Positions 19,223 to 30,462 are shown, counted from the first letter of the stretch. The stretch is DNA of 64,000 nucleotides from Prorocentrum cordatum (GCA_963575745.1 CAUYUJ010009480.1:413801-477800), one strand, 5' to 3'. Numbers and translations are program-made. Notes: generated by a model not told the origin, from the sequence alone.

Positions 19223-21235
19223 CCCTGGCGAAGGACCCAACCATATGCAATTGTGAGTACCGCAATTGTGAATATCTTCTTCGGTGGCGCTCCCTATGGG
19301 GCCACGAAACGTGTGAGGGGTGTGCCGAAATGGGTGTGCGGGACGCATGCGGGCACACCCACTGGGACCTTCGGTGGAGCACCCTATGGGGCCACGAAAC
19401 GTATGAGGGGTGTGCCGAAATGGGTGTGCGGGACGCATGCGGGCACACCCACTGGGACCTTCGGTGGAGCTCCCTATGGGGCCACGAAACGTGTGAGGGG
19501 TGTACCGACATGGGTGTGCGGGACGCATGCGGGCACACCCACTGGGATCTTCGGTGGAGCTCCCTATGGGGCCACGAAACGTGTGAGGGGTGTGCCGAAA
19601 TGAATGTGCGGGACGCATGCGGGCACACCCACTGGGACCTTCGGTGGAGCTCCCTATGGGGCCACGAAACGTGTGAGGGGTGTGTCCGAAATGAATGTGC
19701 GGGACGCATGGGGCGGCAGCACTGGGGCCTTCCAGGCGGGAGCTCCTAGGTGCCACGAAACGTGTGAGGGGTGTGGGGCCGAATTGGGTTTGCGTGACGC
19801 ATGCGGGCGGCACACTGGGTGGGCCAATTCGGCGTGAGCTCCTATGGGGCCACGAAACGTGTGAGGGGTGTGCCGAATTGGGTGTGCGAGGACGCAATGC
19901 GGGCGGCAGCACTGGGGCCTATCGGAGCCACTGGGGCCTATCGCGGAGCACCCTGTGGGGCCACGAAACGTGTGAGGGGTGTGCCGAATTGGGTGAGCGG
20001 GACGCAATGGGGCGGCAGCACTGGGCCTTCGGTGGGGCTCCCTATGGGGCCACGAAACGTATGAGGGGTGTGCCGAATTGGGTGTGGGTGACGCATGCGG
20101 GCGGCAGCACTGGGGCCTTCGGCGGAGCTCCTAGGGGGCAACGAAACGTGTGAGGGGTGTGCCGAATTGGGTGTGGGTGACGCATGCGGGCGGCAGCACT
20201 GGGGCCTTCGGCGGAGCTCCAATGGGGCCACGAAACGTGTGAGGGGTGTGCCGAATTGGGTGTGGGTGACGCATGCGGGCGGCAGCACTGGGGCCTTCGG
20301 CGGAGCTCCTATGGGGCCACGAAACGTGAGAGGGGTGTGCCGAATTGGGTGTGCGTGACGCATGCGGGCGGCAGCCGAATTGGGTGTGCGTGAACGCATA
20401 GCGGGCGGCAGCACTGGGCCTTCGCGAGCTCCCTATGGGGTCCAACGAAACAGAGTGAGGGGTGTGCCGAATTGGGTGTGCGTGACGCATGCGGGCGGCA
20501 GCACTGGGGCCTTCGGCGGAGCTCCTATGGGGCCACGAAACGTGTGAGAGGTGTGCCGAATTGGGTGTGCGGGACGCATGCGGGCACACCCACTGGGACC
20601 TTCGGTGGAGCTCCGTATGGGGCCACGAAACGTGTGAGGGGTGTGTCGAAGTGATTGTGCGGGACGCATGCGGGCACACCCACTGGGACCTTCGGTGGAA
20701 CCCCCTACGGGGCCACGAAACGTGCGAGGGGTGTGCCAAATTGGGTGTGCGGGACGCATGCGGGCACACCCACTGGGGCCTTCGGTGGAGCTCCCTATGG
20801 GACCACGAAACGTGTGAGGGGTCACGAAACGCGTGAGGGGTGTGCCGAAATGGGTGTGGGTGACGCATGCGGGCACACCCACTGGGAGCTTCGGCGGAGC
20901 TCCCTATAGGGCCACGAAACGTGTGAGGGGTGTGCCGGAATGGATGTGCGTGACGCATGCGGGCGGCAGCACTGGGGACTTCGGCGGAGCTCCCTATGGG
21001 GCCACGAAACGTGTGAGGGGTGTGCCGAAATGGAGGAGGGAGGAGGGAGGAGGGAGGAGGAGGAGGAGGAGAGGAGAGGAGAGGAGAGGAGAGGAGAGGA
21101 GAGGAGAGGAGAGGAGAGGAGAGGAGAGGAGAGGAGAGGAGAGGAGAGGAAGGAGAGAGGAGAGGAGAGGAGAGGAGAGGAAACGCGGGGCGACGTCTCT
21201 TCAAAACGAGGACCCAACACCACAGGATGGTTGGG
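19223..21235 (+). mobile_element. Minisatellite-bearing element M, copy 2 (filled site proven)
   Basis: This 2013-bp segment lies between AATTA (19218-19222) and AATTA (21236-21240). The homologous site at 14742-14746 has one AATTA and no insert. The left end is CCCTGGCGAAGGACCCAACC, then ATATGC and CAATTGTGAGTACCG. The right end is CTCTTCAAAACGAGGACCCA and CAGGATGGTTGGG, with a CCCAAC...GTTGGG hairpin. Exact boundaries are ambiguous by up to 5 bp, because the shared AATTA may be a target duplication or part of the ends. The interior is a tandem array plus (GGAGA)n. There is no transposase, so it must be mobilised in trans. Confidence 0.85.
19280..21030. repeat. Tandem array inside element M copy 2
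   Basis: Same unit as 16711-17738 but on the opposite strand (CTATGGGGCCACGAAACGTG, GGACGCATGCGGGCACACCC, ACCTTCGGTGGAGCTCC). The first ~5 units and those from ~20570 carry GGGCACACCCACTGGGACC. Most of those between carry GCGGGCGGCAGCACTGGGGC instead, so two unit types are arranged in blocks. (GGAGA)n follows at 21035-21180. Confidence 0.95.
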
Positions 21236-22210
21236 AATTAAAACCCGTCAAAGCCCAATCGTAAAACAATGAGTTGTGCCTCTTGGGGCCACCTTGGGAG
21301 ATCTCTTGGAACCTCGTCGGCCCTCTTGGGAGCTTCTTGGGGGCCTCTTGGATCCGATTGGGGGCCTCTTGGGACTTCCCGAGAACCTCTCGGGGTAGAA
21401 AGCTCGGATTCTCGGTTCGTGTTTCCCTTCTTGGGCCTCTCTTGGGGCCGTCTTGGGGCTCTCTCGGGCCGTCTTGGGCGCCTCAGGCACCGCCTTGGGG
21501 CCCTCGTGGGCCGCCCAGGGCCCTCTTGGAAGCCTCTTCGGCTATCTTGGAGCTGTCTTGGAGGCCTCTTCCTCCTCCTCGTCCCCCTCCTCCTCCTGAT
21601 CTTCCTCCTCCTCCTCCTGCAGCGTGTTCCGGAAGGCTCCCGCCGGAACATGTTGTGCACAAGTGCTGTCACTGCTCCCGCCACCGTGCCCTGGGTGGTA
21701 GGTCAGAGGCCTCATGGGTGTTGGTTTGGATCTCGTGGTTGGCATGTCGGGGACGTCGTGAAGGCAGTTTCGCAGCTTCTCGGTAGCCGTTTTGGGACCG
21801 TTGTGGGGCCTCCTCGGGGCTGTTTTGTAGCCTCTTTAGGCCTCGTTTGGGCCTCCTGGGTGCCTCTTGGGGGCCTCCTGGGGCCTCTTGGGGGCTCCTT
21901 GGGGCCTCCTGGGGCACTCTTCAAGTCGGAGGGTCGAATTTGGGAGTCGTGGTCCCCCTCTTGGGCGCATCTTGGGGCCGTCTTGGGCGCATCTTGGGGC
22001 CGCATTGGGCGACTCTGGGGCCGTCGCCTATTGAGCCGTCTTGGAACGTCGGACAGCCGAAAAGGCTGGAAGGCCAAAATCGTTCGAAAACATTCATTAA
22101 ATTGACGATTTCGGCCTCTTGAAGCGCTCTGGAGAGGCGTCTTGAAGCGTCGTGGAGTGCCTTGGGGGGAGTCGTCTTGGGCCTATCTTGGGCGTCCCGG
22201 AGCGGTCTTT
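21236..22210 (+). repeat. Segmental duplication, block B copy 2
   Basis: Second copy of 14742-15790, starting AATTAAAACCCGTCAAAG. It lacks about 20-40 bp of the CTCC stretch and diverges after GCGGTCTTTCG. Confidence 0.85.
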
Positions 22211-22985
22211 CGGCGACTCGGGGCCCGCTTGGGCGGTCTTGGGAGCCTCTGGAGGCCCTCCTGGACTATTTTGGACCTCCCTGGCCGCCCCGTCCTCCCA
22301 TGGGGGGTCGGAGGCGGCGGCCTCCGAGGCCCAGGACGCGGAAGCCCTTTAAAAACACAAGGAAAATGAGCCCCGGTACCCCCATGGAGGGTCGGGGCAG
22401 CTGTTTTCGGGCACCGGGCCTCCTGGGTGCCTCTTGGGGGTCTCCTGGGGCCTCTTGGGGCCCCTTTGGGGCCTCCCGGGGCCCTGTGGAGGCGGGAGGC
22501 TCGAATTTCCGGTTCGCGGTTCCCCTCTTGGGGCCCTCTTGGGGCCGTCTTGGGCCTCTCGCCCGTCTTGGGCGCGTCTTGGGCCGTCTTGGGGCCCTCC
22601 AGAGACGTCTTGAGCCTCTCTTGGAGGCCTCTTGGGCTGTCTTGGAGCGTCCGCGGGGGGCCTGCGAGCCGTCGTGGAGCGTCGGAAAGCTGAAAAGGCG
22701 GGAAAGGCAAAATGTGTCCAAAACCTTCAGAAAATAAGCGATTTGGGCCTCTTGGGGCCCTCTGGGGGGGCCTCTTGGAGGCCTCTTGGAGCGTCTTGGG
22801 GGCCTCTTTGGCCGTCTTGGACTTATCTTGGGCATCTTGGAGCACTCTTGGGCCTCTTGGAGCCTGCTGGGCCTGTCGTGGAGCGCTCGTGGGGCACTCT
22901 TGGGCCGCCTGGGCTGCTCCAGGGAGGCTCCAGGCCCCCCCCTGTCCCGCCATGGGGGGTCGAGGCACCTGTCCTGGGGCCCCCG
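22211..22985. repeat. 12-bp CTTGGGG repeat field
   Basis: Continues block B with (GT/CT)CTTGGG(G)CC units broken by islands such as CCTTTAAAAACACAAGG (about 22345), a relative of which is at 50270. Frames are repeat artefacts. Confidence 0.7.
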
Positions 22986-22996
22986 GCCTCGCTCCC

Positions 22997-22999
<3 letters not shown>

Positions 23000-23047
<48 letters not shown>

Positions 23048-23282
23048 TATATATAGAGAGAGAGAGAGAGAGACGAAAGCGAGAAATGAAAGCGAGGAGG
23101 GAGGGAGAACGGAGAGATAAAGAGAGCAATGAGCGAGGAAGGGGGAGGCTGGAGAGAGGAGGAAGGATGAAGAAAGTACTGGGAGGAGGGAGTGAGAGGG
23201 TGTGAAGTGTTGATGCATGCGTCCACCCTGCGAACGATAGAAGAAGAGAGAACGAAGAGAGTGAGGGAGGGAGGGAGGGAGG
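23000..23282. repeat. (TA)n, (CA)n, (GA)n and GGGA-rich tract
   Basis: (AT)n 23001-23034, (CA)n 23035-23048, (GA)n about 23056-23073, then purine-rich GAGGGAG sequence to 23282. A TA tract at the end of a 12-bp field is also seen at 14052, 50748 and 52292. Confidence 0.9.
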
Positions 23283-23302
23283 AACGACCCCGACATCCGT
23301 TT

Positions 23303-23500
23303 TCATAAGAAATCACAACAGCTCAACAAAGCAACGAGCGGAGCTCCAGCCTCCATCTCTTCAAGGGACGGCTGGGGCCGCATCGACCAGCAAGGCCTCA
23401 GGAGGCCAGACCAGGGCCAAAGAGCGCCCGCCGTGCAGTTCGCGAGGGCCTCCTCTCCCGTGGGCTCGACGTCAAGCCACAGAGCCCACGGCTCGGGCCC
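23303..23500 (-). CDS. Candidate terminal exon, product unknown
   Basis: The minus frame reads ALWLDVEPTGEEALANCTAG, later SLEEMEAGAPLVALLSCCDF, and stops at 23303. It looks protein-like and ends naturally, but another minus frame is also open upstream and no family is recognised. Towards 23700 it would run into (CTC)n. Confidence 0.25.
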   Translation of the reverse strand, partial: GPEPWALWLDVEPTGEEALANCTAGALWPWSGLLRPCWSMRPQPSLEEMEAGAPLVALLSCCDFL

Positions 23501-23709
23501 CGGGCGGCAAGCCTGGGCGCCTCGGGCCTCCCCCGAGGGATGCCGGCGAAGCGCGGCCGGTGGAGAACGCGCAGGGGTCCGAGCAGTGTTGGACCAAGTC
23601 CGAACACCTTCGCACGCAGCTGGAGACCTGTCAGGAGAAGGAGGAGGCCCCACTGCTCCCCTGGGGAACTCGACCGGGAGAGGGGGAGGGGGATGGGGAG
23701 GATAGTGGA

Positions 23710-23859
23710 GGAGGAGGAGGAGGAGGAGGAGGAGGAGGACTTGGAGGGAGGGGCCGAGGAGGAGGAGCAGGAGAAGCAGGAGGAGAGGCGGTGCCTGGCA
23801 ACCGCCACCTGCTCCGCAGCGGAAGCAGGCGGCGGCAGAGAGAGAGAGAGAGGGACGGG

Positions 23860-23894
<35 letters not shown>

Positions 23895-24332
23895 CCCGAA
23901 AGGGGGCTGCCTGTCCGCTGGTCCGCCAGGGGCGCCTTGGGCGCCTGCGCCCGGGAGTGCGGAGAAGAAAAGAGACAAGGCAAAGGGGAGAGGGAATAGA
24001 AACACGGCCCCATCCTCCTCCTCCTCCTCCTCCTCCTCCTCCTCCTCCTCCTCCTCCTCCTCTCCTCCTCCTCCTCCTGTTCCTCCTCGTCATCCTCCTC
24101 CTTCCTCCTCCTCTTCCTCCTCCTCGTCCTCAATTCCCCTCGTTCTCCTCCTCCTCCTCCGCGTCCTCCTCCTCCTCCTCCTCCTCCTCCGCCTCCTCAT
24201 CCTCCTCCTCCTGCTCCTCCTCCTCCTCCTCCGCCTCCACCGCCGCCTCAGCCTCAGCCTCATCCTCCTCATTCTCCTCCTCCTCATCCTCTTCCTCCTC
24301 ATACTCATTCTTCTCCACCTTAATCCTCCTCG

Positions 24333-24363
<31 letters not shown>

Positions 24364-25063
24364 GCTGCTGCTCCTCCTCCTCCTCCTGAATCCTCAGGTT
24401 CCTTCTCTTCCTCTTCCTCCTCCTCCTGCTCCTCCTCCTCCACCCCCCCTCCTCCTCCCCTTCCTCCTCACGCTCTTCATCCTCCTCTTCTTCTTCCTCC
24501 TCCTCCTCCTCCTCCTGCTCCTGCTCCTGCTCCTCCTCCTCCTTCTTCTCCTCCTGCTCCGCCTCCGCCGCCGCCTCAGCCTCAGCCTCCTCCTCCTCCT
24601 CCTCATACTCATTATGCTCCTCCTTAATCCTCCTCGTCCTCGTCCCTCATTATGCTTCTTCTTCATCGTAGTCTCCCTCCGCCTCCTCCTGCTGCTCCTT
24701 CTCCTGAACCCTCAGATCCCTTCTATTCCTCTTCCTCCTCCTCTCCTCCTCGTCCTCTTCTTATTCATCTTATTATATTTCCTCCTCCTTCTGCTGCTCC
24801 TCCTCCTCGTGAATCCTCCTATTTATTACATTCCTCTTCCTCCTCCTCTTCCTCCTCCTCCTCCTCCTCCGCCCCTTCCTCCTCACACTCCTCCTCCTCC
24901 TCCTCCTCTTCCTTTCCCTCTCCTCCTTCTCCTCCTCCTCATGTTCTCCTCCTCTCCTCCTCCTCCTCCTCCTCCTGCTCCTGCTCCTCCTCCTCCTCCT
25001 CCTCCTCCTCCTCCTCCTCCTCCTCCTCCCCACCCCCTCCTTCTCCCTCGTCGTTCTCCTGCC

Positions 25064-25099
<36 letters not shown>

Positions 25100-25395
25100 A
25101 CTGCTCCTCCTCCCTCCTCCTCTCCTCCTCCTCCTCCTCCTCCTCCTCCTCCTCCTCCTCCTCCTCCTCCTCCTCCTCCTCCTCCTCCTCCTCCTCTTTG
25201 GATTGGTTGTCATCCTCCTCATCTTCCTCCTCTTCTTCCTCCTCTTCTTTCTCATCCTCGCCCTCGTCCTCGTCCTCCTCCTCTTCTTCGTATTATGGTT
25301 CCTCCTCCTCATCTTCCTCCTCGTCTTCCTCCTCCTCCTCCTCCCCTTCTTTCTTCTCCTCCTCCTCCTCCTCCTCCTCCTCCTCCTCCTTCACC
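23710..25395. repeat. Long (GGA)n / (GA)n / (CTC)n microsatellite block
   Basis: (GGA)n about 23706-23740, (GA)n 23838-23895, then about 1.4 kb of (CTC)n with CTT, CTG, CAT and GCC interruptions (24014-25395), including a pure (CTG)n run near 25067-25098 and (CTC)n at 25122-25193. The 658-codon plus frame is a poly-Ser/Leu/Pro artefact. Purine and pyrimidine strands swap near 24000. Confidence 0.95.
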
Positions 25396-26620
25396 CTCCA
25401 TTATCCATCGTGTTTCTTTCATGATCGCTCCTTCCATCCACCTCCTGTGCGGTTTTCTGCGAGAATCTCCGCCGAAGGCCCCAGGGCTAGTCCAAAGGTG
25501 GCGCGGCTCGCCCTAGAAGGCGGCCGCCAGGGTGGTGTGTTCCCACCCCTAACCCCAAAAACTTGGCATCTCTTGGAGGGTTTCGTTTTGCTTCCGCTGG
25601 CGTCCGCCGAGCTTCGCTGGCAGAGTAGCCCTCGATGAACTTCCGCCGGCTTCCGCCGCCCTTTCGCAGCCTTCCGCCGAAGGAGAGATGTTAACTTCTC
25701 GATCCCTCGAAGGCGCAACCCTCTCTGGAACGCCTCAGGTGGTAACACGGAACGATTCTTGACACGAGCATGCCCTCATGCCTCCTCGCGTCCTCTGCAC
25801 TCAGCCAGCGGTCCTCGATCAATCCCTTCCTGCACCTCCTCCCGCGTGCGAGGATGAGGATGAGGAAGAGGAGGGAAGAGGCCAAGAAGGGGAGAAGGAG
25901 GAGGAGGAGGCGGAGGGGGGGGGGAGAAGACGAGAGGTTGGAGAGAGAAACGGACGACCCCCCTGCCCTCAGGCCTGAGCGTCCCCTCTGACGGAGACTT
26001 CACCAACGGGCACTTTGGCCAGCGACCCCGCGAATCCAACCCTCCCCCGATGCGGGCACTGCTGCAGCACCCGAAACAGGCCATACAATGGCACCGCGCG
26101 GTTGGCTGCAAAAGTACCCGTGCACTGCGGCTGCGCAACACGAGTGCGACCCTGAGCAAGAGTGACCTCCGTTGCGCGGCCTGCCAATCATCGCGTGCAA
26201 TGACCGGCACTGGCGGGCCGCGTGTTTCGGAACAGGGCGAATTGACACCACGGGAACTCACAATCGGTCCCCGGCAATTCCCAATGTGCGTCCAACGGTG
26301 GCGACGAGGGGGACCTTCGAAGGCCAACTACCGTCGTCTCAACTCGCCTTCCTCTGAGTGTTTGGACTTGCCCCCCCGACTGAGGGTAGACGATAAAAAA
26401 ATAATCTCCTCGCCCCGGGGATGGAGGGCGGGGGGGGAGGGGGCGAATCGAACTGTGTAGGGTAAGCGGATGAAAACCTAGGGGCGCAACTGTTTTCTGA
26501 ATCGCCCCCCCTGCCAGATTTGTGGAGCTTCGCGGTGAAACTGATTTCGCAATCGTCACCCGAGCAGCGGTTCCGAAGATTCCGCCGGGCCCAACTGGAT
26601 TTCTTTGTACTAGGATGGGA
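25396..26620. other. No gene recognised
   Basis: Mixed sequence with a short GGA stretch near 25870-25925 and repeated CTTCCGCCG(A) motifs at 25590-25685. Open frames exist on both strands (for example minus 25419-25748), but none has a recognisable motif. A 30-bp stretch near 26140 (GTGCGACCCTGAGCAAGAGT) resembles one near 40700. Confidence 0.4.
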
Positions 26621-26865
26621 AGGAGTAGGAGGGGGAGGAGGAGGAGGAGGAGGAGGAGGAGGAGGAGGAGGAGGAGGAGGAGGAGGAGGAGGACGAGGAC
26701 GAGGACGAGGAGGAGGAGGAGGAGAAACCCAGCAGCAGGAGGAGGAGGAGAAAGAGGAGCAGTAGGACGAGGAGCAACAGCAGGAGGAAAAGGGGGAGGA
26801 GGAGCAGGAGGAGGAGGAGGAGGAGGAGGAGGAGGACGAGGACGAGGAGGAGGAGCAAAAGGAGG

Positions 26866-26896
<31 letters not shown>

Positions 26897-27005
26897 AGAG
26901 GAGGAGGAGGAGGAGGAGGAGGAGGAGGAGGAGGAGGAGGGGGAGGAGGAGGCGGAGGAGGAGGAGGAGGGGGAGGAGGGGGAGGAGGAGAAGGAGGAGG
27001 CGGCG
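26621..27005. repeat. (GGA)n microsatellite
   Basis: 385 bp of GGA with GAC, GCA and AAA interruptions. It lies just downstream (minus strand) of the ORF1-like frame at 27158. Confidence 0.95.
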
Positions 27006-27157
27006 GAGGAGCCAGGCGACGGTGCTTGCGACGCCCCCGCCGCGCTGGCCTTGGAGGCGGCCGGGCTAGTAGCCGTGGGCATGGCGGCGGGCGTTGCGCC
27101 TATCCTCTCTGCGCTCTCTGCCGAGCCGCCGTCTCCTATTGGCGGGTCCTCATGGGG

Positions 27158-28027
27158 TCATTCCTGAGCGTCCGCGGCCGGCGCGCCCGGCAACCCCTGG
27201 TGGCCTGCCTCGCTTCGCGCCTTTTCCGCTGCAGCCTGCTCCGCCAAGCACTGCACATGCTCTTCAATCCCTTCGTCCATCTCCTTCAGCTCAGCCTGTT
27301 TCTTCTCAGGGGCCTTGCTGGTGTCGTTGATGGATAGCACCTTCTCCTTGAAGGGGGCCCCCCGGAGCCCTGGGTCGCAGGCCGTCGCTATATCGTTGCC
27401 TGCCGCAGCATTGGCCTCATGCGCCTCCTGGACCTTCGTGAGTATTTCGGGGTCTGAGAGGTTGTGCCCCTTCATGTACGCGATGATCTGTCGAGGTGAA
27501 GGCTCCAGCTTCGGGTCTGCTGGTGTGAGGGGGGTCTCGAGAATCCTAAGCTGCTGGATCTTCCCTTTGAGCTTATCAAGTTTCTCATTGACGTTGATCG
27601 TCAGCTGCTGGTAGGCGTCGCACATGGCATCTATCTCGTCTGACATCTTGATGACGTCCGCCTTCATGCTGTTCACCTTGTTCCGCTCCGCGTCGATGGC
27701 AACCTGCAGACGCTTCGCCTGGACCTCCCCGGGCAGGGACAGGAAGGACTTCTGCCGGCACTCCTTCAGGGCCTGCTGTGCCTGGAGCAGCTTGGGGTGG
27801 TCGCTGGGCACCTTGCCTTTCCAAAAATCCACCTCCGCCTGGGCCAATTCCATGGCCGACGGCGCCTTGGGCGTTGCCGGTTCTGGGCTTGGGCCTTGCT
27901 TAGCTGCGCCCTTGCCCCTGTGGTAGCCCCCCCCCTTGCCCTGGCCCTTCGCCTTGCCCTTGCCCTTCCCAAAGGTCTTGCCGCAGGGGCGCCTTGGACC
28001 TTGTCGTAGTGGCAGGGATCGTCGCAT
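27158..28027 (-). CDS. ORF1-like protein of a LINE-type retroelement (fragment)
   Basis: A 289-codon minus frame with ordinary amino-acid composition, unlike its repeat-derived neighbours. Residues ~18-36 are Gly/Lys-rich (KTFGKGKGKAKGQGKGGG), a basic low-complexity region often seen in nucleic-acid-binding ORF1 proteins of dinoflagellate retroelements. Residues ~55-200 are Lys/Glu/Gln/Leu-rich, with predicted helical heptads (AKRLQVAIDAERNKVNSMKA and following). The C-terminus is acidic, then Ala-rich. An in-phase ATG at 28027 opens it, but an overlapping frame running from 28320 through ATG 28065 reads CDDPCHYDKV and may hold the true N-terminus, implying a frameshift near 27980. No ORF2 follows; (GGA)n does. 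It could instead be a host coiled-coil gene. Confidence 0.5.
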   Translation of the reverse strand: MRRSLPLRQGPRRPCGKTFGKGKGKAKGQGKGGGYHRGKGAAKQGPSPEPATPKAPSAMELAQAEVDFWKGKVPSDHPKLLQAQQALKECRQKSFLSLPGEVQAKRLQVAIDAERNKVNSMKADVIKMSDEIDAMCDAYQQLTINVNEKLDKLKGKIQQLRILETPLTPADPKLEPSPRQIIAYMKGHNLSDPEILTKVQEAHEANAAAGNDIATACDPGLRGAPFKEKVLSINDTSKAPEKKQAELKEMDEGIEEHVQCLAEQAAAEKARSEAGHQGLPGAPAADAQE

Positions 28028-28065
28028 GACTGAGCGTAGTGTTCATGTTCTTGCGGCGCCTCCAT

Positions 28066-28715
28066 GGTAGCGCCTGTAGAGCCTCCGCCCTCAGCGCCCC
28101 TGGTGGGCTCTACTCCTCCCACTCCTCCGCCCCATGGGCATTGATCTGCCACTGGGGCGGCGGCGGCGGCGGCGGGCGCCTCAGGGCGGGCGAAGGCACC
28201 GGGTGCCCACCTTTGCCAGCCGGGCCGGGGCTGAACGCAACCATCTCGCCTACGAGCTTGGGCGCTGTCGACGGGCGAATGGCATGCACCCCGCAGGTGT
28301 GAGCACTGCCGGTGCCGCAAGCTGCAATGGCGGTGACCTTGGTGTCGCGTGGAAGTTTGCCTCGGCTGCTCGACCGGTTGCTGCCGCGTAAGTTCGAGCC
28401 AGCGCGCAGCGGTAGTGCCCCCCCTGCTTACTCTTAGGACGGTGCGTTTTTCCCCGACTCGGCTTCATCCGATGATGCCGGGTTATCCGGCGGGGGCTGG
28501 CCCGCAACCTCGCAGGACCCTAAGAAGGGGCTCAGCGCCCGGAAGCTCCCCCCGCATGTCCCATTGGGGTTATGGAGCCCCCTCCCTCGTGGCCCTCTGA
28601 GGGTGCAAGAACCCCTATCCCGCACGGCCCTCTGGCCTTCTCAGGTTAAGGCACCCCTTCATCTGGCCCCCTGGGGTACAGAGCCCCCTCAGAGGAAGTG
28701 CTGAATCTACGCGTC
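28066..28715. other. Possible 5' part of the ORF1-like gene; otherwise unassigned
   Basis: Minus frames rich in Pro/Ala/Gly are open through 28100-28500, upstream of the ORF1-like frame. They may be its N-terminal region or leader. Nothing specific is recognised. 28520-28700 has a repeated GGCCCCCT...GAGCCCCCTC-like motif. Confidence 0.35.
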
Positions 28716-28976
28716 CCCAGGCCTGTTACGGCCTATCACTATCAACATGGCAACTCCTGAACCTACCCTACTACTCCCCACGGCATGGCTGGGGGCGGGG
28801 TCCTACTCTGGGATCGCTCTCGCTTCAGCGTGGTACACCGCTGCTGGGATACCGTAAACCGACGGGGCGGTCTCCATCTCACCCTCCTCGGCGTGACTGG
28901 GGAATGGAATTCGCCCCGGCCCGCGCTCATCGCTGCAACCAAGGGAGCGAGGGATGCTGTGCATTTATTTTGAAGG
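28716..28976 (+). repeat. 265-bp duplicated block, copy 1
   Basis: Shares GGCCTATCA, GGGTCCTACTC, GATCG(C/T)TCTCGCTTCA and GCGCTCATCGCTGCAACCAA in order with 29618-29882. Both copies have a plus frame of similar protein (for example LTLLG...ALIAATKGAR), but the differences are largely amino-acid changing, so I do not call a gene. Confidence 0.75.
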
Positions 28977-29182
28977 AGGAAGAGGGGTGCTTTTTTGTCT
29001 CATGGTAACAGTAAGCGGCAATGCTGGCAAACAAATCTACTTTCCGCCTGCGCGATAGCTCGGCGTCTCTGATACCCTCCACTTCACTTCCCACCAACTG
29101 TTATGGTGAGTATCGTTACCTCCTCCTCCTATTGGGCCTTCCCTCTTCCATATTTACATGCGACATCCTCCAATGCGCGGGG

Positions 29183-29440
29183 ATTGCGTGCCCCATCAAC
29201 CGAGACTGCACGCCCCATTTACCAGGACTGCGTGTCCCATAACCGAGACTGTGCGCCCCATTTGCCGGAACTGCGCGTCCCATAACAGGGACTGTGCGTC
29301 CCTTTTGCCTGGACTGTGTGTCCCGTAACAGGGGCTGTGCGTCCCATTCAATGCATCAGGGCTGCGCGTCCCATAGCCCATAGATGGGACTGCGCGCCCC
29401 ATGCGCCTGGCCTGTGGGAGGGCCGCCCCATGGGCCATAG
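29183..29440. repeat. ~25-bp tandem repeat
   Basis: Ten or so imperfect units of (C)C(A/G)GGACTG(T/C)GCGTCCCAT with AACA / TTGCC spacers. It lies between the two copies of the 265-bp block. Confidence 0.75.
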
Positions 29441-29617
29441 GCCATAGGGCATAACGCGCATATGCTATGCGACACTCGCGCCAATCCTCACCCTGCTCGG
29501 CCTAAGTACACAGATGGCCTACACGAGGGCCTGCTGCACAGTGGATGCTAATCCCCATACCTCTATGTCTAATGCGGCTTTCTATGGCCCGCGTACTGAT
29601 TCCACGCATGCCCAGAC

Positions 29618-29882
29618 CTGGTGCGGCCTATCATGGCTTGCGCAATATCAGCATGGCAAGTATTGCATGTACCTTATTACTCCCCTCTGCGTGTCTGGGG
29701 GCAGGGTCCTACTCGTGGATCGTTCTCGCTTCAACGTGGCATACCGCTGCTGGTATACCTTGAATCGACGGGGCTGTCTCAACCTCACCCTCCTCGGCGG
29801 GGCCGGGGAATCGGATTCGACCCAACCCGCGCTCATCGCTGCAACCAAGGGAGCGAGGGGTGCTGTAAATTCCTGTGGATAG
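29618..29882 (+). repeat. 265-bp duplicated block, copy 2
   Basis: Second copy of 28716-28976, about 900 bp downstream in the same orientation. 29883-30460, beyond it, is unique with nothing recognisable. Confidence 0.75.
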
Positions 29883-30462
29883 GAAGAGGGGCGCTTCTGG
29901 TGTTTCCGGGAACAGCCCGGAGGCGAAAGTCCCAAAACCGAGGCCTTGCAAGTAAGGTCCCGAACCCCTCGCAGGTGAAGAGGAATGCACGGGCGTCTTA
30001 CAACTACCAAAGACGGCAGTTGCACATGTAACCACTCACCGCTGGGTGAGGTGATAGGCGTCTCGGGTGCCAGGCAGAAACTGCTAATTCGCCCCATCCC
30101 ACTCTCGACCCTCCCACTTGCCCTTAGCTTGTGCCCGCTCTGTCCTTGAGATACGGCCTGTGCACCGTCAGCGCGTCGACACATGACCCCACCTTGCTAC
30201 CCCCCCGTGGCTGGGGATCGGGGCCGGAGTAACGTAAAGCGACCCTCAAAGAGATCATTCCCATGAAAATGTCCAAATGCATGCGTCGAACAAACATGCC
30301 GATCGACAACCTGCTGGCCTGCGTCGCCCAGGTGGCGAAACCCCAGTGGGCTCAGGGGAGGTGCCCTTCGGAGATCCCCAATCTCCTTACAGGCCGCCCC
30401 GCGCGTCCTCCCCGAAAACACCACACCAGGGCCACGCGCACCTTCAGGAGAGGAAGGAGAAG

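Noticed and set aside
16711-21030. CRISPR-like regular repeats
   Set aside because: The units are directly contiguous with no unique spacers, 72-90 bp long, in eukaryotic-type DNA. They are minisatellites.
23540-25516. 658-codon plus frame
   Set aside because: Made almost entirely of CTC/GGA repeat translation. No motif or normal composition.
29795-29850. tRNA-like T-arm (GGGTCGAATCCGATTCCC on the minus strand)
   Set aside because: No matching acceptor, D or anticodon stems could be placed around it. The other copy of the block breaks the motif.
29618-29882. Conserved plus frame in the duplicated 265-bp block as a gene
   Set aside because: Differences between the two copies are mostly amino-acid changing, and there is no recognisable domain.
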